Below the pieces are notes generated by a model. It ran no database searches, was not told where the DNA came from, and saw only the letters and a program-made list of their open reading frames with translations. This document shows, piece by piece, positions 48,081-60,400 of a stretch of 64,000 bases of DNA. The stretch comes from Clavelina lepadiformis (taxonomy: Eukaryota > Chordata > Ascidiacea > Aplousobranchia > Clavelinidae). The position numbers were made by a program, and so were the translations under genes. Position 1 is the first letter of the stretch. Every line of letters begins with the position of its first letter. The stretch is taken from contig NC_135241.1 in assembly GCF_947623445.1 (NCBI RefSeq), positions 19,718,501 through 19,782,500 on the forward strand, read 5' to 3'.

Positions 48081-49454
48081 TTAGCACTCGTAAATCATTA
48101 AGCTTCCATATTTTTATCACTAAACAAATGGATCAAGCTACAGGGGAGCCTTGTACAAAGAAGTTAAGTGTTAGGCCTACATCACCTGAACCGAAAAGTC
48201 TTTACAGTTTGTGTTCAAAGTACAATGAACGAAAATTCGTACACGCGTTCGTTTACTTTCGTCGCTGACTACATGGGGCAGAAAGGGTGCAAAGGTAATC
48301 AATAAACGAGCACGCGCCGAAAACAATTTCTAAAGCTTGGTACGAACGTCTCAAAGTTTAAGTGCTCTCACAAACCCCCGATTTCATGCCAATTTATGTT
48401 CCTGGTGTTGGTTTAAGATCTACAGCCTTTGCGCGAATATGATGGTATTCCAATTTATGTTCCTGAAAGATGAATCACATGATTTGTGTCCGTCAGGTGG
48501 CTTCTTTTAATACTTTCATTGTAAAAACACAAAGAACATATAAACTGGATTCAACCTGGTATAATCTATTTCTACGCGACCATATACCGTAAACGCGTAC
48601 TCTACAAAGAAATAGAAAAACCCGCTTGGAGTAGGCCTGCATTAACTTTTTCCATAAATTGTTCATTGCTTGTTAATATGATATCATTTTTTACTCATTT
48701 TAAGCAGTTCATAAATAAATTAACTTCCGAAAATAAAAAATTTAGTTAAGCTAAAAAGTCAAAACTTAATGAAAAAATAAAATCAACGAAATTTTTATAA
48801 ATGAAAAATAGCCTTAAAAGTCATACTTAACGATGAAGAAAAGAAACCCGGCTGGAATCTCTCTTAATAATTACGTTATAATGTGTAGCAGCTCACGTCT
48901 GCATCTTTCTATGGCTGTTGAACTATTATATCGCTACTTCTCACACACACCACTAATCTTCGCTTTGCCTACTTACTTACGTACTTATCTTTTTACATTT
49001 ATAAATTTGCTTTAAGCCTACTTGACATAACAAAATTCAAAATTTGTTAGTTCCAAACATCAGCTGAATTTACTTATAATACAGCTATTACACTGAGTCA
49101 GCTTTTATGCTATAGGCCTACACCCAGCTAGCCTTGTTCCTACTTGAGATCTGTTCCACCTACTTTTCCGCGAGCAAACAAAACGGCTTTAGATTAGAAC
49201 AGCATGTATTCTCAACTTATTGGTCAGAGAAGATCGCGAATCAGATGTGGGACAAATAAAGATTAAGCGACCCAGTTTATTTTGATTATTTACCAAGTTT
49301 TGACTACTTGGTACATGGTTGTAACTGCAAATAAACCTTTGTTAGTTATCAAGATTAAAGAAACCAGGAAATCAATAACGATTAATTATTAAACAGTGTG
49401 TTAACCTTTTTAATAGGAATTTGTTTTGACATAATATTCGTTTATATGTTAAAA
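47988..49454. other. Intergenic upstream of gene D
   Basis: No gene or bounded element recognised beyond the duplication edge near 48080. Confidence 0.3.
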
Positions 49455-49937
49455 CAGCGTGGTCCAACTGCAGGCCCGCGGGCCAAAGTTGGCCCGCGAG
49501 CACCGATTTTTTGGCCCGCGAACTGATAGTCAGCTTTGATAGTCGCTATTGTCGAGGAAGAACCTCGACTGCAGATGTCACATTGATCAGTATTTAATAG
49601 CTAAATTTTGAACTATTCTAATTCCAGTTTTAATAAAAAAAAGAGAACTTTTTTCAGTTCTAATTTCAGTTGTAATATCAATGTCACATTGTTCTTCAGC
49701 TCTAATTTCACATTTCTTCAGTTCTAATTTCAGTTCTAATATCAATGTCACATGCATTGTTTTTCAGCTCCAATTTCACATTTCTTCAGTTCTAATTTCA
49801 GTTCTAATATCAATGTCACATGCATTGTTTTTCAGCTCTAATTTCACATTTCTTCAGTTCTAATTTAAAAACATTGGCCCGCAAGATAAAAACTTTTCTG
49901 ATTTTGGCCCGCGATGAAAAGAAGTTGGACCACGCTG
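49455..49937. mobile_element. hAT-type MITE with internal minisatellite
   Basis: Terminal inverted repeats CAGCGTGGTCCAAC/GTTGGACCACGCTG are flanked by a perfect 8-bp target duplication TGTTAAAA (49447-49454 and 49938-49945). GGCCCGCG words recur near both ends. The interior contains about three tandem units of roughly 70 bp. No coding capacity. Confidence 0.88.
49656..49866 (+). repeat. Minisatellite inside the hAT MITE, units of about 70 bp
   Basis: Tandem units contain TTCAGTTCTAATTTCAGTTC, then TAATATCAATGTCACATGC, then TTTTTCAGCTCTAATTTCAC. The first unit is shorter. The array accounts for almost half of the element. Confidence 0.75.
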
Positions 49938-49945
49938 TGTTAAAA

Positions 49946-51184
49946 CAACAAAAACGACGCTCCTTTTATGAAAATTGGTGCAATCAAATAGACCAAATGT
50001 GTCCTGTCACCCCACGTCATGTGGCACGGCAAATTACATGTTATTGTCCGATATTTTATTTGCAACACATTATGGCCTTATTTGTTAAACCTTCGCGAGT
50101 TTTAGTGCTGCAGAGGTAAATTTTCTTTAATGTTTACGAAATCACGATTCTTACAGTTTAATGATTGCAAAAGGTTAGATCGCGAGCATCCAACACGTAA
50201 AAGATTGGTTCGCATTAATATAAAACTTGCAAATCTCTGCCTTGGAGCTTAATGTGCGCAAAACGGGAAATGCGCAGTAAGTGGCTGAGAACCATGTCAT
50301 AGATCTAAGACCTTGGCACTACGTGTTGGGCTTCAAGAAAGAGCTGGTTTTTTTAAAGCGTTTAATATTTGTTTTTGCACAATATTTATTCCTAGATTTT
50401 ATAATAACTTTTATTTACCCGAGGTAAACATCACAAAGCGCGTACTATTTCACTTAACCGATAACAGTTTAATTAAAAATAGAACTTATAATGATACTAC
50501 AGTAAATAAACATTTGTATAGACGGTATTTTATTGCGCTTTCCATTGATAAATTAAGTCAACTTGCTCAAAAACTTATCTATCAAACATTTTCTTTAGTC
50601 TTTTTCACTCTGTCTCTACGAGCTGCAGGGTTTGAAAATACACTAAGACAGACCTATAAAACCAACTTATTCTCATACACTCGAAAGCGACTGGCAATTA
50701 TATAAACACCAAAAGTAATACGTTGATTTTATGTCAATCCTAGAATATAATTGCACTTCACCGTAAACAGAGTAATATATTAATCTAGAGATTTCTAAAA
50801 AAAAAGTCAGAGTTTTCTGAAATAATTATTTGCGTTAAAATATAAGCGGTTGTCCAAGAAATGACAAAACACAAGAAATTCCTATTAATAAAAGTATTCC
50901 GACTCTTCGGCTAATAAAACTTTACGTTTTTAGCTTTATACGTTTATGTTTAAACACACAAGAGAAATCAGACACGTCTTATTAAGCATCACTAACATAG
51001 TTTAAAATGCATAAACAAATATAACACATAAATCCAATTAAATACCTCATCATTTCTGTCTAACTATTTTATTAGCCTTATAGCAGTAATTTGACGGCGA
51101 TACAGGTTACAACGCTATATGTACTGTACATTGAACAAATGTTTCAATTTTAACTGGTTGCTTGCGTCCAGAAACGCATTCGCT
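49946..51184. other. Intergenic, no gene recognised
   Basis: A 130-codon plus-strand frame (50313-50705) has no recognisable domain and sits in AT-rich DNA. I do not call it a gene. Confidence 0.35.
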
Positions 51185-53010
51185 TCATTTCTTTTTCTCC
51201 AATTCTTTCATTATTTTCGCTCCAGGTTCCATATAAAAATAGTCTGACAGTTTTTGTACTAAAGCAGTTGGAATTTTCTCCCACACCCAGGCCTGTAAAA
51301 ATAGTTGACACAAGAATCACAAACTGAACTATATCACATTTTTAGTGTGTTGATAGATAAAGATATATAATTTAGAGGAAATGTCAGACGTTTTACCTCA
51401 ACTTCGTGTTGCCAGTGACCATGAGTCCATCTTGCCTTGTCTACTGTTGCCAACCATGACGCACAGTAGTCTTTAGGGCTGGTCATTTTTTCTAAATCGC
51501 CAAATTGTTGTGACAGTTTAGTCCCAACTGCACCAGGTCTGCAACTCTGTGAGAAATGACATCGATTTTAGTTCCAAACTATTCTCATCGGACTATAAAG
51601 CACTAGGATTGATATTTCTCTGGTAACACCCGCTGATATAACTGACAAAACCTCCACGAGTATGTATCTGATAAATGTATCAAACTTGACAATACCATAT
51701 CGTTTTACGAAAATCTACTCACAATATTGCAATTATGTACACGTAACACAAGAATTCAATCGCACACAGCAAAAATTAAAACTACGACGCTTACGAAACA
51801 CACATGTGTTGTGTCAGGCAACCCAAAACATCCCTTAATTAAAGTGATGCAAACAATAAGCAGACACTTCTGCCACCTGTTGACCAAGATTTTGCTGAAT
51901 AATATGTATAGGCTACTTGTCTTGGTTAACATTATAAAAAAAAATACTTTGATAAATGATTACAGTAGGACTTTCATATCGGCTTCAGCTTTCATCTTTA
52001 CTAAATCCCGCGAACGGCATTCAGAGAAAATGTATAGTACGCCTATGGCAAACGTTTTCAATATTTGGCCGACACCTGTCTGTATCATAAGCAAAACTAA
52101 CACCTTAACAAAGAAACAATTATTCTATTTACTCTAGGCTAAGAATTGTGAAGAAATAAGATATACTTGAATGGTAATGCCTTCGCTTTCATATTCATAA
52201 CTTAGTGCTCGAGAAAATAAGTCGACAAATGATTTTGTTGCATTCGTTATTGCAAATTTTCCGATTGGTTGAAGAATTGTAAATGCAGACAAATTCAAAA
52301 TAAGTCCTCGTTTTCGTTCCACCATTCCAGGGAGCACAATTTGTGTCATCTGTGAAAACATTTTTAACATACAATTACTTTCTCTAAATATCTTATATTG
52401 TTCATAACTGTATATAGTCCAAACTTCCTAACGCCTTCTTTAACGAAACCGTTTTGGATTTTTCTTTTTTATGCACAATATATCAATTCCCAAGGTAACC
52501 TAAAGTTTCTAAATTGCATTCAAATTTTATGTTAATTTAATTAAACTAAAAAAAAACGGGAATTATAGATGAAAAGTAATTTTTGCATTGCTACCTCCAA
52601 TTTAAAAAAGGATTATTACTGTATACATTACGGCAAAAGCACTACTGACGATCCCTACTACAAAACTACACACTACGCAATCTATAAATTTTGGAAACTT
52701 TCATTCCCGACAACGACTTTCACATTATTTGACTTTCCATGTCCAGGATGAATAGGGTACAGTTTCCAAACACAATCTTACACGATGCGTGATTTTCACG
52801 CGGCAGCACATTTGCAAAGAGTTTTGTGACTTGAACAATGCATTGTGTATATCTTGTTATGTTCACAAACATATATCTGCTGTACCCACCTTCAGAGTTG
52901 GCATTATGTTCACTCGAACCAGATTTCTAATAATCAGTGAAAGATTGGACTGTTCAAGAAAGCGAACAAGCTCTTGGTCCGTTCCAACATTATTGGAACA
53001 GTTTAACATC
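51185..53010 (-). pseudogene. HSD gene E: 5'-truncated, catalytically degenerate paralogue
   Basis: Exons 5-7 are intact and open: 52167-52349, 51397-51546, 51185-51292, with canonical GT-AG junctions. The 3' part of exon 4 (52890 to about 53010) survives (LSLIIRNLVRVNIMP). Its 5' half and exons 1-3 are absent and replaced by repeat DNA, so the cofactor-binding half of the fold is missing. The surviving half also lost key residues. The YSATK of the paralogues reads TNATK, replacing the catalytic Tyr, and NLSS reads NLSA. The C-terminus is EKKK rather than KKxx. Intron 6 begins GT here, unlike the GC in all five paralogues. It is most simply a pseudogene, but the preserved frame in three exons leaves room for a transcript with a new 5' exon. 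Confidence 0.75.
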
Positions 53011-53044
53011 ATCTTGATTTGAGGAGTTCTTTTTACCTCATCAC

Positions 53045-53150
53045 TGTTGGATTTTTGCAGAATTGCACAGAAGTACACACAATTTGGCTTTGCTGATGAA
53101 GTGGTTATAGTTCGAGCGCTGGGCTGAAAAATGTACAAACCATGTCCGAT
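53045..53150. repeat. Repeat that replaces the 5' half of exon 4 of gene E
   Basis: About 85 bp (GAAGTACACACAA, then GATGAAGTGGTTATAGTTCG, then GCGCTGGGCTGAAAAATGTA) is shared with the core of the MITE at 55654-55770. GATGAAGTGGTTA looks like the A-box/D-arm of a tRNA, so this may be a tRNA-derived SINE fragment. That reading is weak. Confidence 0.45.
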
Positions 53151-53577
53151 ACACCCAGCAACGCTACCGTTGTAATGCCCTTGAGCAACGAATTAACGAT
53201 GCATGCTCTTGTTCAGTGGTACAAATGAACAATTCCAAGTTCGGACAATACAATATAAAAAAATGCTTCAGGGTGTCACCGTTTACCCAAAACCTGTCAA
53301 TATAAGCTTGAGTTATAAAAATGTAGAACACCGATGTTTAATGGCTCCGAGATACACCAATTTATATTAATTACAAAATTGCAAAGATTATAAACTTAAC
53401 ATTTAAAAGTATGTTCTAATGTCGTTTTTAACGATGAAAGAAATTCCTTGCCGAAATAAAGTCTTTGTACATAGTTACAGCTTAAATTTCAGACGTCTGC
53501 ATCTGTTTATGACAGCTGAAATACTTTAACGTTATACGTCATTCACGCAATATTAACCTTGCGTATCTACTTATATC

Positions 53578-54127
53578 CATAGGTTGGCTGTACCGCAATA
53601 CTATAATACCGAATTACTGTACCACAATACTATAGTAACGAATTACTGTACCGCGGTACTTTTTCAGTACTGATACCGGTACCGATGGTACTTTTGAAAA
53701 AATGTACCGAATCTCTGTATTAAATTACTTCTTTCAAGAAATTTAGTTCGGTCCCGGTACTCGGTACTTTTCACGTGATAATTTTAAAATTTTAACAAGT
53801 CAGTTTTCAAATATACATGTTAATTAATCCTTTATACTAATTTTAGCATCTGTTGATATTTTTAAATCGAGAACTGTCAAGAAAAATTGCAAACGATTAA
53901 CGTCATATATGTTTTGACCTGGAGTAATCTTTTCCGGGGGTATAATTGCAGCAAACATTGCATTTGCAGTAGCATCTTTTATTCAAAAAGTACCGGTACA
54001 GAGTACTGACGAAGTACCGAACTATCTTTTAAAAGTAGTACCGAATACTGGAACCGTCGGTACATTTTTTGCCAAGTACCTGTACCGTTATCGACGGTAT
54101 TTTCAAAGTACCGACTGCCCACCTCTG
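53578..54127. mobile_element. hAT-type MITE rich in GTACC motifs
   Basis: A perfect 8-bp target duplication CTTATATC flanks the element (53570-53577 and 54128-54135). The ends CATAGGTTGGCTG and, inversely, CAGAGGTGGGCAG are imperfect inverted repeats. The words GTACCG, GGTACT and CGGTAC recur about twenty times in both halves, making it long-range self-complementary. No open frame of note. Confidence 0.78.
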
Positions 54128-54139
54128 CTTATATCTATC

Positions 54140-54310
54140 ACCCACAGCTGACTTTATATACTTTTTAACGGCGGGGTCTAGAAACGACAAATTTTCATAG
54201 AAGGTGCGACTCATTACTGGAAAGATTATAATGTCCTTTGATTTTGGTTTAGCCCACCGGAGACCGCGCCAGGTCCAAACAACCTGCCCCAGGACCTTTC
54301 TCTCCGGCCG
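54140..54310. repeat. Dispersed repeat, copy 1 (partner at about 55320-55490)
   Basis: Shared words include CCTTTGATTTT, then CCCCAGGACC, then CTTCTCTCC or CTTTCTCTCC, in the same order in both copies. Function and class are unknown. Confidence 0.4.
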
Positions 54311-55319
54311 CTATCAAGAGAAAACAAGGGAAAAACGTACGCGTACGGTTGCGGATCCAGCACGAAAACCGGCATGAAATTTGTTGAACTTTTCACTATT
54401 ACTCGATGTATGTAGGGTCGATTTCGACAATTAAAACACTTCTTCTAACACGGAGAGACATTCCTCTTTCCAATCGTAAATCCACATTCTGTTTCACTGC
54501 GGCAACAAGCGAGGAAATTGGACAAATTGGAGCCTTACTTCAGCCGGCAAAGCAAAATCAGCAGGCAAGCACTGTTGAGACATTGCAAAATTTGAAACTT
54601 CACGCTCTTGTGACGTCACCATTTCGAATCTGACTTCAAATGAGATGTATAGGCTAGAATATAGCCATTAGAACTAGATTGTTGTGATTATGCAACGTGT
54701 ACGCGAATTTGCGTATGTACAGTTACATAATGTCGCCTGTTATTACAGATTAACGGCTTAGTAGGGAGAATTGACAACGTACCAACGATATTACTTTAAT
54801 CAGCAGGAAGTGACAAAGACGCTTTGGAACACAGCGGATGAACGGAAGTATGTATGTTACACATTTGTACACGTTTAGTCTTTAAATAAAGGTGGAGAGT
54901 CCACCCTATGTGTGAATTCAAATGTAACAAAATGTTTAAGATGTAACAAAAGCTTTGTTTGACTTGAATGGTGGTTGGTGTAATAACTCCTGGCATCTAG
55001 TTTTGATGGCAGGACCTAGGCTTGTAAACGTTCAATTTATTTGCTTAGTAAATGTGTATGTATGTAGTTAAAAGAAAAGCCATTACAAGGTTCGAAAGAG
55101 GAATGTCCTGAGTAGCCTATATGTCCGTATCAGAAATGTTTTAGTTGTCAAAATTGACCCATCGTACGTCGAGTAATTGTAAAAATTTCAGGCTAATTTC
55201 AGTGTTGGTTTTGCTAGCGTGTAGGCCTATGTGCTTTTTTCCTCGCTTCTCAAATGAATAGTAAATTGGTTGTTACTTTTTTGTTGAATGGTCGTTTGAT
55301 AGCTAGTCAGTAAGTTGTC

Positions 55320-55490
55320 TAGGGGTACACTATCGGAAAAAAGTTTGGGAAACACTGGCCTAAACGTTCACTCAAGATGCAAATCATAACCGGAAACATT
55401 ATAACGCCCTTTGATTTTTGATTGACATTCCGGGTGCCGCTCCGGGGCGAACAATCGGCCCCAGGACCCCTTCTCTCCAGTATGAAGTGG
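55320..55490. repeat. Dispersed repeat, copy 2, preceded by a hAT-like end
   Basis: Matches 54140-54310. The preceding AAGTTTGGGAAACACTGG (about 55341-55358) has the form of a hAT terminus, but its partner end was not found. Confidence 0.4.
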
Positions 55491-55653
55491 TAACAATGTC
55501 CAGCAGTGTTTCGGTAGCCAGTAATTCACAGTGCATACAATTACGTGTATGCAACGCGGGAAACGTATTGCCGTTCGTACTTTAACTAATGGGACGTGTT
55601 ATATATTATTATTGTTTCGTGTCTGATTTCTGTGGAGATTCATGGGTCTTATC

Positions 55654-55770
55654 CATAGATATCCTATACTGAAGTACACACAAGTCAGTTTTGCTGGTGA
55701 AGTGGTTATAGTTCGTGCGCTGGGCTGAAAAATGTACAAGCCGTGTCCATTGTTTTATAGGATATCTATG
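55654..55770. mobile_element. 117-bp MITE with 8-bp target duplication
   Basis: Ends CATAGATATCCTATA and TATAGGATATCTATG are perfect 15-bp inverted repeats. The flanks GTCTTATC (55646-55653 and 55771-55778) are a perfect 8-bp duplication, as in hAT elements. The core matches the repeat at 53045-53150. Confidence 0.85.
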
Positions 55771-57477
55771 GTCTTATCACGCCTTCCAATTTATATCGTT
55801 CCGGTGGTACGTCAGCCTATCAAGCGCAGCAGCCAACACAATTAAACCACAGGTGACAAAAAAACTTTTTGGTTAACCAAATAACGAAACTTCATTTCTG
55901 TTTTATGAGAATTAGGCTCTGAAGCACGAATATGGCGAAAACACCAAGACTAAAAGTAAATAACACAGAATCTCAGAAAAATGGTCATTCACAAACAGTA
56001 ATAAGAATCAGAAGTAGACTTAACAGCAGATTTCGGAAAAGGTTTAACAAATTATTTAATAGTGCACTTAGAAATAAGGTACCTGCAGCAAGTATAAAGT
56101 CCGGAAAGTAATAAAGCAAATCTCTTATACAATTCATTCAAAGCAGGGTAAATTTTTACTGTATTTTATGTTGGAAAGCGAAGTAAAATTACACTTATTC
56201 ATGCTCTTTCGGCTGTTTTAATCAAGTAGTTTTGGAGAGAGATGACAATGAAGCTTCACTGGAGGTGACTGGCACTTTTTATCAAACGTTGCATTGTCTG
56301 TGTTTCAATTTGCAATAGCTTAATTTGACATAGTTATTTTCGGAAATTAGGGTAATTTGTGAGAAATTTAACCCTTCTAGAATTGAAAACATGAAATTAT
56401 TTGTGACAGAGTTTTTAGTGTAGGCTATAACTTTTTTATAGCCTTTGGGTAAGCATAACAAATGATGGTAATAAGGTCTGTTAGGTATGTATATCTAAAT
56501 CTCTAAAGCTGCTAAATTAAGTTTTATAAGATGTTAAATGCTCAAAAAATTGAGAATATATTCTGGTTGCATGGAGTAGGCCAATTTCTTTGTGAGTTGC
56601 AAAACAGAAGTTTGATTAATAAAAACATTGTCTCCCACGTTATGAACATTCTGACAAGTCTAACACAAAACTAAGCCAATTTTCAAGCATTGTTTAGGGC
56701 TATGCAGTTGTATACACTTGTAATGAAATGGTGATGTATGTAACGTTGAACTTGACAGGTTGACCCACTTCACTACAATGTTTGCTAGTTGAAATTGTTT
56801 ATTGCGGGTGATGGTATATGAGTCTCATAAGGTCGTTGTTTTCTTTTCTCAACCTTGGACTTAATTGTTCACCTTAACCAATTATTGTCTTATTAGGATG
56901 ACATCAAAGTTGTCTAACTTGACACTGAACTTCTTCAAATAGAATTCAACTGTAGTTTTCACAAGAATGACAACTGTATATACTGATTATATTGAAGCTT
57001 CTTTGAACGATTGCATTTAGACAGAATATTGACACATCAACAGCATAAAGAGGTTCATTTTACAGCATTGATCTAAGTAGACTTTTTGCTTATTGACAAC
57101 TGCATAATATTACTGATACTGTTAATAATAAACGCTATCGAAAACTTATACTGCAAACTAAACGCATGCAAACAAGGCAAGAACGAAATTTTATAGCACA
57201 AGTTATAACGGTAATCAGGAAGTTATCATGAAGCAGTGTTACGCTTGGGTAAGCTGATGTTTGAGGACGAAAATTTTATTTGTATATTACTTTAATTATG
57301 ATATATCATCACACACTAACTAATATTAATAAATCTCAAAATAGTATACTGTGAATGAAATCAAGAACCTATACCCTATCAAACTATAATATATGGCTTG
57401 AATATATTGAATAGTTATGGAGTTGGAGTCATTTCAAAATAAGCGCGCTCAGTAAGCTGCAGGTACCACATATACAA

Positions 57478-60400
57478 TCAATTAAGCTTTTTCTTCTCAA
57501 GTTCCATGATACGATCCAAGCGAGCTTCAGCTATTGTTTGAATTAGATCAGTTGGAATCTGGCTGAATATCCAGCCCTAAACATCCAATGGATTCTGTTA
57601 ATTAGATTAACATCCTGAAAGAAACCTTAACGCGTTCAGTAAACTTCACTAAAAGTTAACAGATAAAACAAAACTTGCTTCAATTGCATGTTTCCAGTAT
57701 CCATGAGTCCATCTTGCTTTGCCTATTGTTGCCAACCACGACTTGCAGTATGTTTCAGGTGAGGGCATTTTTTGCAATTCCTCATAATTTTTTGTTATGT
57801 TAGTCAGAACTGTTCCTGGCATGCAGCTCTGCAGAAATAAAGTTTCAATTCTCAATCGGTTGCAACAGTTTTGCTTTCAACAGTCTTTTGGTAAAATAAA
57901 GTACTAAAACGCAAGTAAAAGTAATCTCAGGAGTGATGACATGTTTTGACCGTTTTACAAAGTATTTACTTCGCTCCTGTAATATTTACCTGAATTGTAA
58001 TTCCTTTGCTTTCATATTCGTAACTCAGTGCTTGGGCAAAGTAGTCAACAAATGTTTTCGTTGCCGAGTACATGGCGTATTTTTTTACTGGTTTAACAGC
58101 CATAACTGAAGACAGGTTTAAAACGAGTCCACGTTTTCGTTTAACCATTCCAGGAAGCACAACTTGCGTCATCTGTATAATAATTAGAAATGACAGAAAG
58201 CGTTAGGCGTTCTCAAAAATTTATTCCAAATGTCGGTTACTGTTATGTGGACATTCTTGATTACAATCATGATCGAAGACAAAACGATGTTTGAAAATAT
58301 AAAAGTGATGACGTTTTTCGTGTATTTTGAGTTAGTATGTCACTGCACATATTTTCATTTGTTATTGATGATTGAGAACAACATATAGTGTATTGATTTC
58401 TGCTTGAAAGACAAATCATAGTTTGAATTGTATGAACTTATTTTGGAGATTTATAAACAGCGTGTTTGATTTTTGTCCAACAGAACCAAGACAAACATTT
58501 ATTACCTACAGTACAATTTACATAAAGTTCGTATGACGCACACAGTCCACGAAGCGCTCATAGTCTAGATGTGGGGTGTCCAACCTTTTTGGCCAAAGGA
58601 CCACATGCGATTTACGAATGATTGTGCGGGCCATTTGAGTGTTTACTGCTAATTTGTAATTAAAACCGTCACAGCAAAATTCTTAGAAATATCTTAGAAA
58701 AAAAATCTTAGAAATACTTATTATCTTCTTTTACAATTATAAGAACAATAAACATATCAAGATATAGTAAATTCAACAAAGTTTTTACTAAACGTCGACA
58801 TTTCAATGTGAAGTTTGGCACTGTTTTTCTCTAACAAGTTTGGCAATATTCGGTGAGATGGACAATGTAACAATGCGAAGCGAGTTTACCATATGGCTGT
58901 CAGAAATTAGTAAACAAACAATAAATGTTAATTCTGGGAATTTAAGTTCGTCATAAATTACTTAGGCGATTCCGTTGATAATTTAATATAAGTCTTTTCG
59001 ACAAATATCGCGCGGGCCACTCAGTACCTTCCCGCGGGCCAAATTAGGCTTGCACGTGGCGCACATAATTCACGTAAACCACGTAGTTCATGGGCATATT
59101 TTAGAAGTACACGCCCAAGTCAAAGACGCCAAATTATTAAGCTAAACGCAGAATGTCCGCTAGGATAACTTCATTGAAACAATAAAAAACTGAGACATCA
59201 AAAGCTCTGTTTTTGTAAGATCAGCTAAGGACCCAATTTATTGTAAGCTATAAGTTACAATTTCTTTTTTGGAATCTGTTCCCAAGTCTGTTAAACTACG
59301 CCAGAATTCCTTCATGTTACGTCATTAAACATGTGTATGACGAGCATTTTTCAAACGTAATCAGAAACTTGTGATGTTGGTCTTGTTGCTTTTCTGCGGC
59401 TGAAATTTGAAACAAACCACGGCGAAAGCCTTAAAGACGATATGCCATGATATGGCATCATGTTGTAGTAAAAGAAAAGTGGCAAAAATAACAGATGTAT
59501 CTGATTAAAAATTATTTTTACAGGGATTTTCCTGTTTTTGTACGAAAATTTAAAAAATCAGCTCTGTTAATTGAAAGATTACAGTAGTGCCGCAAAAACG
59601 TTCGATCCCATGAGTAGCTATCGTCGCATACCAGCAACGTGTATGGGATAAAACGCTTCTGCAATGCGTATTGATTCTTTTGGCGGGTTTAAACGTTTAA
59701 TAATTAAAATTTCTTCTTGATATTTTGCGACTAGAGCGCCTCCAACGCTTCAAGTTTAAAACACAACGTAACTTTGTTATGTGTTCAAACCATAGATTAA
59801 CAATCGTGTTTTATAGGATATCTATGGTTCAAACCTTTTTGGAGACTGGTATGGAAAATGTCATGTTTGGATGCTTTTCCTTTAAGGTTGGGGTTAACTG
59901 CTGAATTTGAAGTATGTCTGGTATTTAGGCGAATTTTCTGCAATTTCACACGGTCACACGAATTGTATGAAATTCTTTCGGAGATTTATAAACAGAGTGT
60001 TTGATTTTTGTACAGCAGAACGGAGGCAAACATTTATTGCCTACAATACAGTTCACATAAAGTTCAATTGACGCACACAGTCCACGAAGCGTACATAGTC
60101 TAGACCAGGGATGTCCAACCTTTTATTATAGTGGGCCGCATTGTCACTTGAAATAATTCAATGGGCCGCAGAACCTATTAAATTTCAAGAAAAATGGGTG
60201 CATAAAGTACATACTTCTGGAGTGAAAATGACTAGTGGGCCGCAAAAAATCTCAGGCGGGTCGCACTGTGGCCCGCGGGCCGCAGGTTGGACATCCCTGG
60301 TCTAGAATCTAGTTACTGCATTTAGGCTACATATAGATTAGCGCACGTAAGGCACCTGGCGCACATAATTCACGGAGAGCACGTAATCCATGGGCATATT

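Noticed and set aside
50313-50705. 130-codon plus-strand frame
   Set aside because: AT-rich composition, no domain and no paralogue; length is within chance for this amount of sequence.
51727-52137. 136-codon plus-strand frame
   Set aside because: Lies in intron 5 of the truncated HSD gene E, has no domain and is rich in low-complexity residues.
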